Assembly: GCA_963693285.1 (NCBI GenBank)
Contig: OY848925.1
Coordinates: 1,170,817 to 1,234,816, forward strand
Direction: 5' to 3'
DNA: 64,000 bases
Source: Xestospongia muta
Lineage: Eukaryota > Porifera > Demospongiae > Haplosclerida > Petrosiidae
Within the stretch, counting starts at the first letter, position 1. Each line of letters opens with the position of its first letter. Below the pieces are notes generated by a model, which was not told where the DNA came from, ran no database searches, and worked only from the letters and a program-made list of their open reading frames with translations. The translations under genes were made by a program, and so were the position numbers. Positions 1 through 11,700 of the stretch are shown piece after piece.

Positions 1-186
1 CACTATAAGACAACTTTGTAATCATTCTTAGTTTATATACTCTTTTGATAATTGTTACTTTATGCAATTATTATCAATTGAATTTTGACTTAGTAAAATA
101 CAAAATAACAAAAATGCTACTACTAAGTAGTAGTAGCATATGTGGTCATTATAAGTGAATTAACAGTATTGTGTATTGTGTTGTAG
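1..186 (+). other. 3' flank of a plus-strand gene copy, deletion junction at its right end
   Basis: This stretch matches 44397-44580, the sequence just downstream of the plus-strand Ser/Thr/Pro-rich gene. In the G6 unit that flank is followed by the CARD-like last exon. Here it runs directly, at about 184-188, into the exon that normally lies two exons upstream of the CARD exon. It is therefore the spacer left after a deletion, and it shows that another copy of the plus-strand gene probably ends just left of the window. Confidence 0.75.
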
Positions 187-3100
187 TATCACCACTGAGA
201 GATCGGACAATACATATTTTCTTAATATTTGCTTCAACTTCTTTCAATGGAACACTGTACTTTATTCTCTTAACAGTACTTGGACCATGATCTACAGATA
301 TTGTTATAAGTGTAAAGGGAAAAGAAGGAGGAGATTGAACACCAAACATGTCCACAGCACTTTTTGATACCTGTATTACCAAGTAAAGAACATCGACAGA
401 AGACTATATTCCTAACCAATGATGGGATAGTGTGTGGACTAATACTCCATCCATCATATGCTCATTATATCTGTTATTTGTTACTCTAGATCAATCTCCT
501 GTTAATAGTTCATCTCCTGATAACATGTATGTAGGTCAGGTTGTATATGAAGTTAAACAACATGATAGTAAATGGTTAATGAGATTTATGGTTGCTAAAC
601 ATCTCAATGGTCTACTTGAGGTAATTGTATTATTGATTAATTATTTAATTGACTATTCATTTCTTTACTAGTACATTAAGACTTCTCTTCCAAGTGATAT
701 TGAGAGAGATAACCATATCTCTTTCACTTTCAAAGATGAAGATGGTTTTATTGAACTAGTTCTTGGAGAAGAACAAGAACATCCATATGATGGATGTATC
801 TTGTTCTTCTCCAAGAACTAGTTCAATAAAACCATCTTCATCTTTGAAAGTGAAAGAGATATGGTTATCTCTCTCAATATCACTGGGAAGAGAAGTCTTA
901 ATGTACTAGTAAAGAAATGAATAGTCAATTAAATAATTAATCAATAATACAATTACCTCAAGTAGACCATTGAGATGTTTAGCAACCATAAATCTCATTA
1001 ACCATTTACTATCATGTTGTTTAACTTCATATACAACCTGACCTACATACATGTTATCAGGAGATGAACTATTAACAGGAGATTGATCTAGAGTAACAAA
1101 TAACAGATATAATGAGCAGTTAGTAATACAGTATACCTTGAACTGGACTAGTTATTAGAGACTGCTCATTAGATATGGCAAAGGTGGCTTCACCATTAGT
1201 TGCTATATTATTGCTTTTTTCCAGTACTAGTGAGTTATCTATAAATCACAAGACATTACATAACAGTAAAGATACACTGTATAATTTACTTTCTGTAGAG
1301 TAGACAGTTTGAAATTCATTAGTAGTTAGTTCTGGTGTTGTCGGAGCATCTACAAAAGTTGTTTCATCATCATCTGAGGATGATCCAGTCACTTCTTGTG
1401 ACTCTGAAATAGGCTGAGTTGGTTGATTATCTGTCTCCTCAGATGATGTATCTTGATATCCCAGTAACCATAATATTGGACGAGTAATTGATTTAATAAT
1501 AGCCTTTAAAGAGAATTGGGATAGACGGATGCTGCCATATTGATCTCCTGGTCTGAACTCTCCTCCTTCCTCTAAGTGGAACTGGTAAGGAAGAACTGGT
1601 TGATTAATAGAAGCTGTAGCAAAGCTCAGATAACTAGTGTGATCTTCAGTAACTAGATGTGCACAGTGTTGGATCTCTAATTTGACTGGTTTAAGTAGTG
1701 GTTTAGAGACAGATATACCATATACAATACTGATTAGTTCAGTGTCTTCTGGTAATACAAACTGTCCACCAATCAGTGCAGTCACTGCTAGTTCACTGGT
1801 CTCTGTTGAAGATAAAGTACCATGAGGAACACTAATTCTTAGACCATATTCATCCCAATTAAAAGATTGAGAAGAGTCTCCTTGAATTAGGAATAACTTC
1901 TTGCCTGCTACATGGACACCACAAAGTAAATCTGTAAGATTATCATTAATGAATGAGACAATATTGTAATATACCATTGACTGGGATAAGGTAGTCAAAC
2001 TGAACAGATACATCTTTTTTAACAACTAATGATTCTATTGACTCTATCTGTTCATCTAGAGTTATACTTTTTATCTCAACTTCATGTAGTTCTAATGGAA
2101 AAAACAACTAAATTGAACTAGTATAATACAAGTCAAGAATGACATTTATAAAAAATATACATAAATCTTATTCACTTACTGTCATCAGATCTCTGTATGT
2201 CTGTCACATCAGTAGATACTTTCTCTATGCCAAGCATCTCATGTAAACCTATAATGAGAGAGTACAGTTAGCTAGTATTCAAATATGCTAAAATGAATAT
2301 TCAACTTGATATTTCATTTCAGCAAGATCTAATGAGTTGCACACAGTATCACATCTAAAAGGTGTGACATGGTACCAGTATATGTAAGATGTTTCAGAAT
2401 AACTATCATACAAATGGTCCCATTGATTTGCAATAATAAATCAAATTCATTTGTTACAGTGAGTACAATCAGTCGCTATTAAATGTCAGATACACACAGT
2501 ATAATAAATAGTATACATGTACCTCTGTATCAAACGTATATATAGTTAGCATTAAATGGAATTCAATAACATTCTATATAAAATGACTACTTGGATTCCT
2601 TTCAACATACCAGAGATCAAGTCCTTTCTTCCAATAACCATTAGTCCCTTCTCAAGATCTTGAAATTGTCCTCCCTCTTTGTTCCATTTCTGAAGGAGTT
2701 GTCTCATGTACATTGTAGAGTCTCCTGGTGTAGATTTTATTGATGACAGTACAGACTGATCTATACCCAGTGACACTCCTAACAGTTCCCAATGATCTTG
2801 TACTGGTTGAAGAACTACTTCCAGTTTGGGAAGATTCTGGGAAATATCTGTTATATATTGTAAACAGTGTTACAGTATAGCATATAGTGTTAAACTAACC
2901 CAGGTCCTTCATAGTGTGACTGTGTTCAGTACACTTTAATAGCTTCTCTTTGCAAGCTGACAATTCTTTTCATAAAGCTTCTATCTCAAGAGTCTTAGCA
3001 GACAACATTTTAAGGTGCATGTCATCTAATAATTATATATATAAATTCTATAAATAATTTACTCAAGGAATAAATTGTGTCTTACTTTCTGATATTTTCT

Positions 3101-5698
3101 CGAAATTTGTTGTACCCTGTCTTTTGACAGACTGGAGCTCTAAATTATTATATGTACATATATTATTATATATGTATATATATTTCACATGAAGCATCTA
3201 TGACCATTCATCTTGTTATGCATATTACCAGTATATGTATTGCTAAAATTATATATCATTGACTATGACATGACTGAAATAACTTGAAATAACTATAAAT
3301 ATTACTAACCTAGTTTTAGATTGTCAATTTCTTCCTCTCTATTTAATAACTCAAATGCTATAAAGTAAATAAATTTAAAGAATGATTTTAAAACATATAA
3401 CAAGATGTTTAAGCTAATTACTGGTTAGTGAATACCAAGTAATGTAATGGTAACATATGCCAGTAACAAAAATGATAATACTTTACAGAAGATGTAGCAG
3501 TCATGGGATACATGTAAAAAAACTTTAAATGCATACATACCTTTTCGAGACAGCAATATACGCTCATTTGTTTTTAGTGTCCTAAGAAGGTCCAGTTCCC
3601 CCATCTCTACCAGTTTATCAGTGATATCTGTCCAAGTGAGTTCTGTATTACTTGATAGGTACTCAAACAGGTCTCGACAACTCTTCTCAATATTGTTTTG
3701 ATCAATTAAATCTAGCACTGAGGATGGTAGGTTTAAAAGGAAACCTAGTAAGTAGATATCCAGGTTAGGTGGGAGGGAAGTCATCAGGTTGCACATAATT
3801 AGACCTATATGCATGAATAATATAAATATCAATTAAGTCAGTAATATAAAATCACTTAAAGTATATATAGCAGGCTATATAATTATTTCTCGGGAACCTA
3901 CAATAACCAGTCGTGGCTACAATATTAGCTTATATAAATGACACATACATATATACAAATAAAACTGGTATAACTTCATATATATATTAGGTAATATGAT
4001 GCCTGTATCTAGTGTCTTAATGTATCAATATAATGCATGTACTTATATGTTAGATATTCACATCAATGGTCAGCTATATAAGCAGCAAATATAAAGCAAT
4101 TATAAAGTGAAATGTCTTACGAAATGTTGGAAACTGTCGATACTTCTCATACAGTCTTTTACCAACTCCAACACACCCAGTTCTCCTCAGTGTTATAACC
4201 ACCATTTCCCAAGTGGCATCATAATTGGGAGAAAAAGTCAACCAGTGGTCAACTACCTTCCTCTTACACTTTGTGATGTGACCACCACAACTTTTATTGA
4301 ATTGATCAAGTACATCAAGTGGTACTTTCAATCCTACACCCAATAGATACCAGTCTAGATCAACATTATTTAACTCAGCAAGAATCTCATGGACAGTAGG
4401 TTTTGTTCTACCGAGTCCTATAGCATGATGCAATGTTCTGATTATATTTGGTAATTGTATATATACTATATAATTATGGCATCTTGAACAATATTACATT
4501 AAATTAAGAAGGGAACAACAATGATGAAATGAATACTACAACAAAATATAATGATATATGTGACGATAACACAAAACTTACCAGGAGGAGCAATGTCATC
4601 ATCAGGAATGATACTGTTATACGTACTAAACTCTGTAGATATAATATAGTGAAGTCATTTAAATGTATAAGTAGACATTATTACAAGGTCAAGCTCTAAC
4701 CTACCTCTAGAAAAGACTTGATACTTCCATATCTTCATAGCAAGTTCCTTATTACCAATGTTATCAACAGCAGTGATCACCTCCTTCCAACATACATTTT
4801 CTCCTGATGTTTTATAACTCTGACTAAGCCAGTAGTCCCAGATAACTATCTTGGTTCTATTGGGATGTGACTGATAATCACTTCTATAGAGCTCCTCTTT
4901 AGAGATATCTAGTTGTAGTCCAGGGAAGGGTAGATCATCAATGGACACATCATTAATATATCTTAACAACTGTGGGAGTTGGATCGGTGGATCTGTCATA
5001 ATAACAAAGAGGCACTATTAGTATGCACCATGTACTGGTACTAGAATTACAATTAAAATATATCATAGTTAGCAGGCAAAGTTAAAGGTGGAGGTTCATA
5101 TATTAAAAGGTCTGTAGTTGTTTATTTAGTTTCTTTTGACCATTGATTTTTACTTAATGTAATATTCATATTCCAGTTGTGAATGGCATGTTTTTACTTA
5201 TAATAAACATAATTATTATATAGGAAATGTAATAGATAGAGTTCATTAAAGATTTTTATTTAATGCAATAGTTGTATATAATATGGCCTATTCAGTTGTG
5301 TAAAATTAACAGAAAGTTTTAACTTTATTTGTTCATATTCATATTCACTATCAAATTACTGTTATATAGAGCTTTGAGAATAAACATTATATATACCTCT
5401 GTGAATATGTGGGTCAATATGTTGGTCAATATGTTGATACCATCTTTTATAAGCTATAGAGAACTTCTGCAAATGCCCAAGAGTAATAACAAAGCATAGC
5501 CAAGTGAAATATCCACTAGTTATCTTTTGCTCTAATAATTTTCTGAGAGCTATTGCAGGATCAGTGATGTCCCCAATAATTCTATCTCTTGTATATTCAT
5601 CGATCATGGCTCCTTCTTACTAAAAACTTTCACCTGTCCCATATCCAGTGGTCCAATGTCCTCCAAGATATTGTCCACTTCAGAAAGAGTAATATAAT
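184..5698 (-). pseudogene. G1: broken death-domain/coiled-coil/ZU5 gene of the array
   Basis: Exons recognised by homology to G2-G8, minus order: 5698-5397 (helical death-like), 4992-4705 (death domain), 4632-4582, 4417-4121 (death domain), 3804-3541 (death domain), about 3358-3310 and 3140-3086 (coiled coil), about 3030-2895 (coiled coil), 2847-2611 (death domain), about 2250-2181, about 2076-1975, 1931-1290 (ZU5), about 1234-1136, about 1093-959 and 362-184. Introns are mostly phase 1. Damage: the first exon listed loses frame near 5603-5640; the coiled-coil exon has TGA at 2972-2970 where paralogues have CGA; an inverted duplication at 459-1118 splits the exon ending in GEEQ; and the CARD-like exon is deleted, so the last frame would read 11 extra residues after SGDT and stop. 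No MSVSQGS leader exon was found upstream. A truncated product from part of the locus cannot be excluded. Confidence 0.8.
459..1118. repeat. large near-perfect palindrome (arms about 320 bp)
   Basis: The plus strand from about 459 to 781 is the reverse complement of about 799 to 1118, with a centre near 787-791 (catccatatgatggatg). The right arm is in the normal minus-strand orientation and holds the exons encoding YVGQVVYEV and FIELVLGEEQ. The left arm is an inverted copy inserted where paralogues read straight on (compare 9490-9520). It interrupts a G1 exon. An assembly artefact is possible, but the arms differ at a few bases, which favours a real inverted duplication. Confidence 0.85.
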
Positions 5699-5708
5699 CT
5701 ATGGAACA

Positions 5709-5719
5709 ATAACAATAAC

Positions 5720-5760
<41 letters not shown>

Positions 5761-5815
5761 TAATAATAATAATAATAATTAATAATTATTATTATTATTA
5801 ATTATTATTAATTAT
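5709..5815. repeat. AAT/ATT microsatellite
   Basis: A run of AAT repeats switches to ATT repeats near 5777-5785, so it can fold on itself. It lies just upstream (minus sense) of the first recognisable G1 exon. The apparent reading frame through it is composition only. Confidence 0.95.
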
Positions 5816-6744
5816 ATTGCATTAGATTATTTGAATTCCTATTAGAGTTTTGAATACTTTACTGAAACTACCCTTGAAAGTCAGATTTCAATCCCTCCCT
5901 CATTCCCTTCCTGGCTATGAAAGTAGTTGATTTTAAATAATCAACAAACATAATATACAACTAATTTCCTGTCAGTATAAATATAATAATAATGATGTAA
6001 TAATGAGGTAATGATGTGTCTATCTATTGTGAAGACCATACTTTGTTGCTAATCCACATCTCTTAACATAATAATGGAATGACACAATTTAATGAATGCA
6101 TTTACTCTTAACTTGGTACCTAAATACAGTAAGAGGCTATAATACAAATGGTTTACACTTGAAGTCAATATTGTTTGTATGATAGTGCTATGAAAGTTAT
6201 GAATATTATTATAGCTGCCCACTTCCTATCTCTTACTTATCAGAGGTCATGTTTAAAAACAACTATGGGATCTGGTGGCACAGAGAACATTTGTGACTTT
6301 CTCTTAATACTTGCTACCTTTTGTTGTCAAGTTGCAATATATTATGTATTCATATTTGCTTAATTCTCAACATAAATACAGATTATGCACAGAATTTATG
6401 GAATGACATCACATGCAATACATCTCTTTTACTGCTATTAGTAATAGTATACATAAAAAAGTATGGACTTCCCAAATGTTCCTATTAAACCTCTATGTAT
6501 TGTATATATACAAGTATTTTACAAAAACACACATCTTTAGTATAATATAATGATCTACATCAACAAGACATGTACCAGGCCTTTCTTCAAAAACAATCTT
6601 ATTGTATTGCTATAATTCGTACTCTCTGTACTTCACAATTAGATTAATTACACTTACTACTTGTCATGACTGATGTCGTCTGTATGGTAGGGCGAGTCTG
6701 CTACTTTTGAGGGGTGTGATTTGTAGAATAGGGTTGCATTACTT
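5816..6744. other. AT-rich spacer, no gene recognised
   Basis: No exon similar to the array and no convincing coding frame was seen. The short open frame at 6175-6363 has no recognisable relative in the window. This is where a G1 leader exon would be expected. Confidence 0.5.
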
Positions 6745-7035
6745 AGCCACACCTATTTCAACATGCCTACTAAAATACAGAAGAAAGAGTTCTCAAACGT
6801 CAAAGATACTCAGAAAAACGAGAAGAGATACTTCAAAGACAGAAACTAATGTATGGTCTCAAGGCAGAAACTATAAAAAAGGCGGACAGAGAGAGATATG
6901 CTAATGATCCTACTCGTCACATACAGAACTAGATCAAAATGATATTATGCCAAGAATGCTGAGGCTAAAAGAGCTGCATCTAGAGCCAGATACTATGCTA
7001 ATAGAGATTGGATTTTGTTTCAATCAAGAGAATGA
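6745..7035 (+). pseudogene. relic of a basic repeat protein (SRARYYAN motif)
   Basis: One plus-strand frame reads ERVLKRQRYSEKREEILQR and then KKADRERYANDPTRHIQN before a stop. After a short break it continues as AKNAEAKRAASRARYYANRD. Such arrays of basic, alanine- and tyrosine-rich short repeats are familiar from uncharacterised sponge proteins; this is recalled, not searched. The stop codons and frame change mark it as a degraded copy. No function is known. Confidence 0.5.
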
Positions 7036-7266
7036 TATGCATTGATGAAGGTAGAGGCTGCTAGAGACTTCATTCAGTTAACTATGACATACTGTATAGT
7101 ACACATAGATTAGTACATTATATAGGGGGGTTAGAATGTTATACATTATCTAAAACATTTTTACTGTAGAGATTAGACAAGTTAATTTATACAAAACAAA
7201 ATTGCATTTATGAAATGTTTACAAGCTGTTGTAAGAGAAAAGTAAATACCAGTGCATCAGTTTTAA

Positions 7267-7525
7267 TGTTTAGTGGTAATAAATGTGTTGACTGGTCATG
7301 TGCAATGAATTGAGTAATTGATTATATTGTGTTGGAGGTACATATGTTACAGGTCTACATGTGAAACAGAAAAGGTGCTGTGAGATGATACTGTGTCTTT
7401 TTCCATTCTCTAGATGTTTTTACTTAATACCTCTTAAAACCAACTAGATGAAGCTGAGACTATGTAATATACATTTAATTTCATTCAGAATATAATGTGT
7501 TACAATATGAATCTGTTGTGTTAAA
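7267..7525. repeat. direct repeat, copy 1 (partner 7869-8141)
   Basis: Begins tttagtggtaataaatgtgt and runs through tctagatgtttttacttaat to cattcagaatataatgtgtt. It aligns along its length with 7869-8141 with many substitutions, so it is an old duplication about 600 bp apart. No coding frame is apparent. Confidence 0.8.
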
Positions 7526-7779
7526 TAAATACAAATAATAATAGGGAGGCAGTTTTAGCAACATTCAACTTACTTGGTTTGAATAATGTGGTACACTGCC
7601 TTAATTTCAATACCATAAGGTCGCATGTTTTTATAAGGGACTAATTTTGTGGATTCAGTGAGTTAATAATCTGTGAGATTTTATTTGTAAGTTACCCAAT
7701 GATGTGCTATTAATTATGTGCATGTCTTGCTTGAAGTTGCAGATCAGCAGTCACAGATAATAACGTTATCTAAAAATCA

Positions 7780-7862
7780 AGAAATCAATCAAGAAACTCT
7801 GATGCCACCACTCCTTGTACTTCTCATCTAAGTACTGTCAAAGTCACTAAGATTGACATTCA
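7780..7862 (+). pseudogene. fragment of the plus-strand Ser/Thr/Pro-rich gene
   Basis: Text such as gactctgatacc/actctgatgccaccactcc and gtcactaagattgac matches 43740-43815 in the best copy of the plus-strand gene. Only about 80 bp remain. Its place between the 3' end of G2 and the 5' side of G1 is the same relative position as the longer copies. Confidence 0.6.
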
Positions 7863-7868
7863 TAGTAA

Positions 7869-8141
7869 TATTTAGTGGTAATAGATGTGTCCAGTGATCA
7901 TGGCAATGAATTGAATATTTGATTACATTGTAATTGTTGGTGTAGAGGTACCTATGTTACTGGTGTACTTGTGAAATAGAAAAGGTGTTTCAAGATGATA
8001 CTGTGTATTTTTTCTTTCTCTAGATGTTATTACTCAATAACTCTTAAAAAAAACTAGATGAAGCTAAGACTATGTAATTTACATTTATTTTCATTCAGAA
8101 CATGATGTGTTTCAAAATGAGTACATTGGCTTAAATAAGTG
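7869..8141. repeat. direct repeat, copy 2 (partner 7267-7525)
   Basis: Diverged second copy of the repeat at 7267-7525. It directly follows the plus-gene fragment at 7780-7862. Confidence 0.8.
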
Positions 8142-8701
8142 ATAATAGGCAAGTAATTCAGCAGCACTCAACTTAATTAACAAAGTACACTTTCTTAACT
8201 TTTATATCATAAGTTGACACACACTTTTACAAGGGATGATATGCTATAATTATGTGGATGTCTTGCTGCAAAATAATAATTTATTACAAATCCTTCTATA
8301 TCTCATGTCATACAATGTCATACATATTCATATCATTTATAATACAATTAATTGGACACTAGGAACATCTTTATTATGGAATATACTTGTAACTCAGGAA
8401 TGAGGAACTAGCTTCAACACTTGTGTTCATCTACAAATAAATTTCTAGACTTCTCCCAAAGATTATGTCTTAACAGAAAATCCCTCACCTACTGTTTAAA
8501 TTGGTTGTATCATTAATTTGTATTGTATCAATGTAGAATTATCATGTCACACTCTCTACATAAGACATGATTAAATTTGACAAATTGTCTTCTCTCAAAT
8601 TATACAGAAGACTTTGCTGGTGCTTATAATTAAGGGTGCCAGTTAAGGTGTGACTTATTAACAATCATAACTAAAAGAAAACACTTAACATAAGTTGTTA
8701 A
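8142..8701. other. spacer downstream of G2, nothing recognised
   Basis: AT-rich sequence between the direct repeat and the stop codon of G2. It presumably holds the G2 3' untranslated region. No coding sequence or clear repeat was found. Confidence 0.5.
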
Positions 8702-11700
8702 TCAAATATTTAGTTTTAGTTCTACTCCACATTCAATTCTACACACTTTAATCCAGTCCTCTTTAAGGGCCTTAGCAGCTCTAATAAAACTACCTCCTAA
8801 TTTAGTAAAGACTGATAGAAACTTGATACAATGCTCCTCTAGTTCAGAGCGTATTTCTATGAATTCAATTGCTGACTTAAATTCACTAATGATACCATCA
8901 AATGAAGGTGATCTTTGGACTTCACTGTTAATAAGACCATCTGAATACATCTCATTAGCTAATGCATTTAAACAGTTTCTACTTAAATCAAGTAACCGAG
9001 CATGGTACTTGTTGAGGACTTTATTGATGGCTTTTCTCAGCTTGGGAATATCAGTGTTATCTGAAAACAAAGTAAATTATAACAATATAAAATTGTTATA
9101 ATTACATTTTATAATTACATTTTATATACCTACCATTGGGTTGAAACTCAGCCCCAGCTGATGTTATTGAGCCTCTGTCTATGTAAGGATTAAAACTTAT
9201 TTAAAAATGAACATTTTTACCAGTATCACCACTGAGAGATCGGACAATACATATCTTCTTAATATTTGCTTCAATTCCTTTCAATGGTACACTGTACTTT
9301 ATTCTCTTAACAGTACTTGGACTGTGATCTACAGATATTGTTATAAGTGTAAAGGGAAAAGAAGGAGGAGATTGAACACCAAACATGTCCACATCACTTT
9401 TTGATACCTGTATTACCAAGTAAAGAACATCAACAGAAGACTATATTCCTAACCAATGATGGGATAGTGTGTGGACTAATACTCCATCCATCATATGGAC
9501 GTTCTTGTTCTTCTCCAAGAACTAGTTCAATAAAACCATTAACATCTTTGAAAGTGAAAGAAATATGGTTATCTCTCTCAATATCACTTGGAGAAGTCTT
9601 AATGTACTAGTAAAGAAATGAATAGTCAATTAATTAATTAATCAATAATACAATTACCTCAAGTAGACCATTGAGATGTTTAGCAACCATAAATCTCATT
9701 AACCATTCACTATTATGATGTTTAACTTCATATACTACCTGACCTACATACACGTTATCAGGAGATGAACTATTAACAGGAGATTGATCTACAGTAACAA
9801 ATAACAGATATAATGAGCAGTTAGTAATACAGTATACCTTGAACTGGACTAGTTATTAGAGATTGCTCATTAGGTGTGGTAAGAGAATGAGTTAGAGTAG
9901 ATTGTGCTAGATGAGTAAAATCAGACAAAGTTGATGAGGAGATTACAACATTAGCTGAAATATCAGAGTTGGCTTCCAGCAGATTATCTATACATTACAA
10001 ATACCACATATCAACAAACAGTATGATTACCTTCAGTTGTTTGAACTTCACCCACAATAGGAAGTTCTGATGCATCCTCAATGATTTCTTCATCATAATC
10101 AGAGATCAACTCATTGTTTTCTTGTAATTCAGAATTATACTGACTGGCAAGAGTTGAGTAGTCAGATGATGTATCATCATATCCCAGTAGTCTCCTGAAT
10201 GGACGAGTGAGTGATTTAATGATACTCTTCAAAGAGAACTGTGATAGAGAGATGCTGCCATATTGATCTCCTGGTCTGAACTCTCCTCCTTCCTCTAACT
10301 GGAACTGGTAAGGAAGAACTGGTTGATTAATAGAAGCTGTAGCAAAGCTCAGATAACTAGTGTGATCTTCAGTAACTAGATGTGCACAGTGTTGGATCTC
10401 TAATTTGACTGGTTTAAGTAGTGGCTTAGAGACAGCTATACCATATACAACACTGATTAGTTCAGTGTCTTTTGGTAATACAAACTGTCCACCAATCAGA
10501 GCAGTCACTGCTAGTTCACTGGTCTCTGTTGAAGATAAAGTATCATGAGGAACACTTATTCTTAAACCATATTCATCCCAATTGAAAGATTGAGGAGAGT
10601 CTCCTTGAATTAGAAATAACTTCTTACTTGATACATGGACACCACAAAGTGTATCTATAAAATTATCATTAATGAATGAGACAATATTGTAATATACCAT
10701 TGACTGGTATAAGGTAGTCAAACTGAACAGATACATCTTTTTTAGCTACTGATGTCTCCATTGACTTAATATCACTCTCCTTAACCACAGATAATTCTAA
10801 AATTACAGAAATTGATATACTTAAGTCATTCATTGCAATAGTCACTGTATAATATGACCTTCATACAGTACTATGTTTATTTATCTATTCACTCACTGTC
10901 ATCTGACATTTCTATATCTGTCACATCAGTGGACCCTTCCACCATCTCAACTATTTGGGGTAAACCTATATACACAATATCAATACATGGAATATAACAT
11001 CATGCAGTGTTAAACATGAACTCACTGGAACTAACAAGCTGCCTCTTCGACAAAGGGACATCCTCAGGAAATTGGTTGGGTCGTTTACGCATTAAAGGAC
11101 CTGTAGTAAAATAGAAGCATGTAAAATGATAGATACAATCTTATACTCTCAAAACAAGAGGAAATACTTATAAAAATATAATGACTTCAGGCAGAACAAG
11201 AGTCAAAGTGAATTGCTAGACACATATCTAAACCATTAAAGGCAGCAAGTGTGATAGTGAGATTTTCTGGTTACTAATAATCTAGAAAGCAGACAGCTTT
11301 CAATAAAAGACAATAACTAAATCAAATAATTTTCAATGTGTCCCCAAATATGTTGGCACATGGAACAACATTAGTCTTTATCTATCATAGCAACAATTGT
11401 TTGGAAAAAAACAATGACATTCAAGTAACAAATATTAAGCTATTAGGTATCATCATTTCACTTACTCCCTGATGCCTGTACATCTGTGACACATGTATCA
11501 GTAGATACTTCCATCATGTCAACCAAACCTGTAATATAATATTAAATTGACACAGTTAATGTTAAAATTAAGGTAAGTATAAATGTTATGTGTGTCTTAA
11601 TACAACTTTCAATAAGTTCTTAGTGAACTTTCTACATCTATAAATCACTATTATTCTCTTCAAAAAGATACCAGAGATTAAGTCTTTTTTTTCAATTGAA

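Noticed and set aside
432..671. Plus-strand gene encoding YVGQVVYEVKQ
   Set aside because: It is the inverted arm of the palindrome and not an independent gene.
5589..5801. Plus-strand frame ending in poly-Ile
   Set aside because: It overlaps a G1 exon antisense and runs into the AAT microsatellite.
6668..6676. ATGACAAGTAG followed by a donor-like sequence as the G1 leader exon
   Set aside because: No similarity to the MSVSQGS leader or its upstream region; probably chance.
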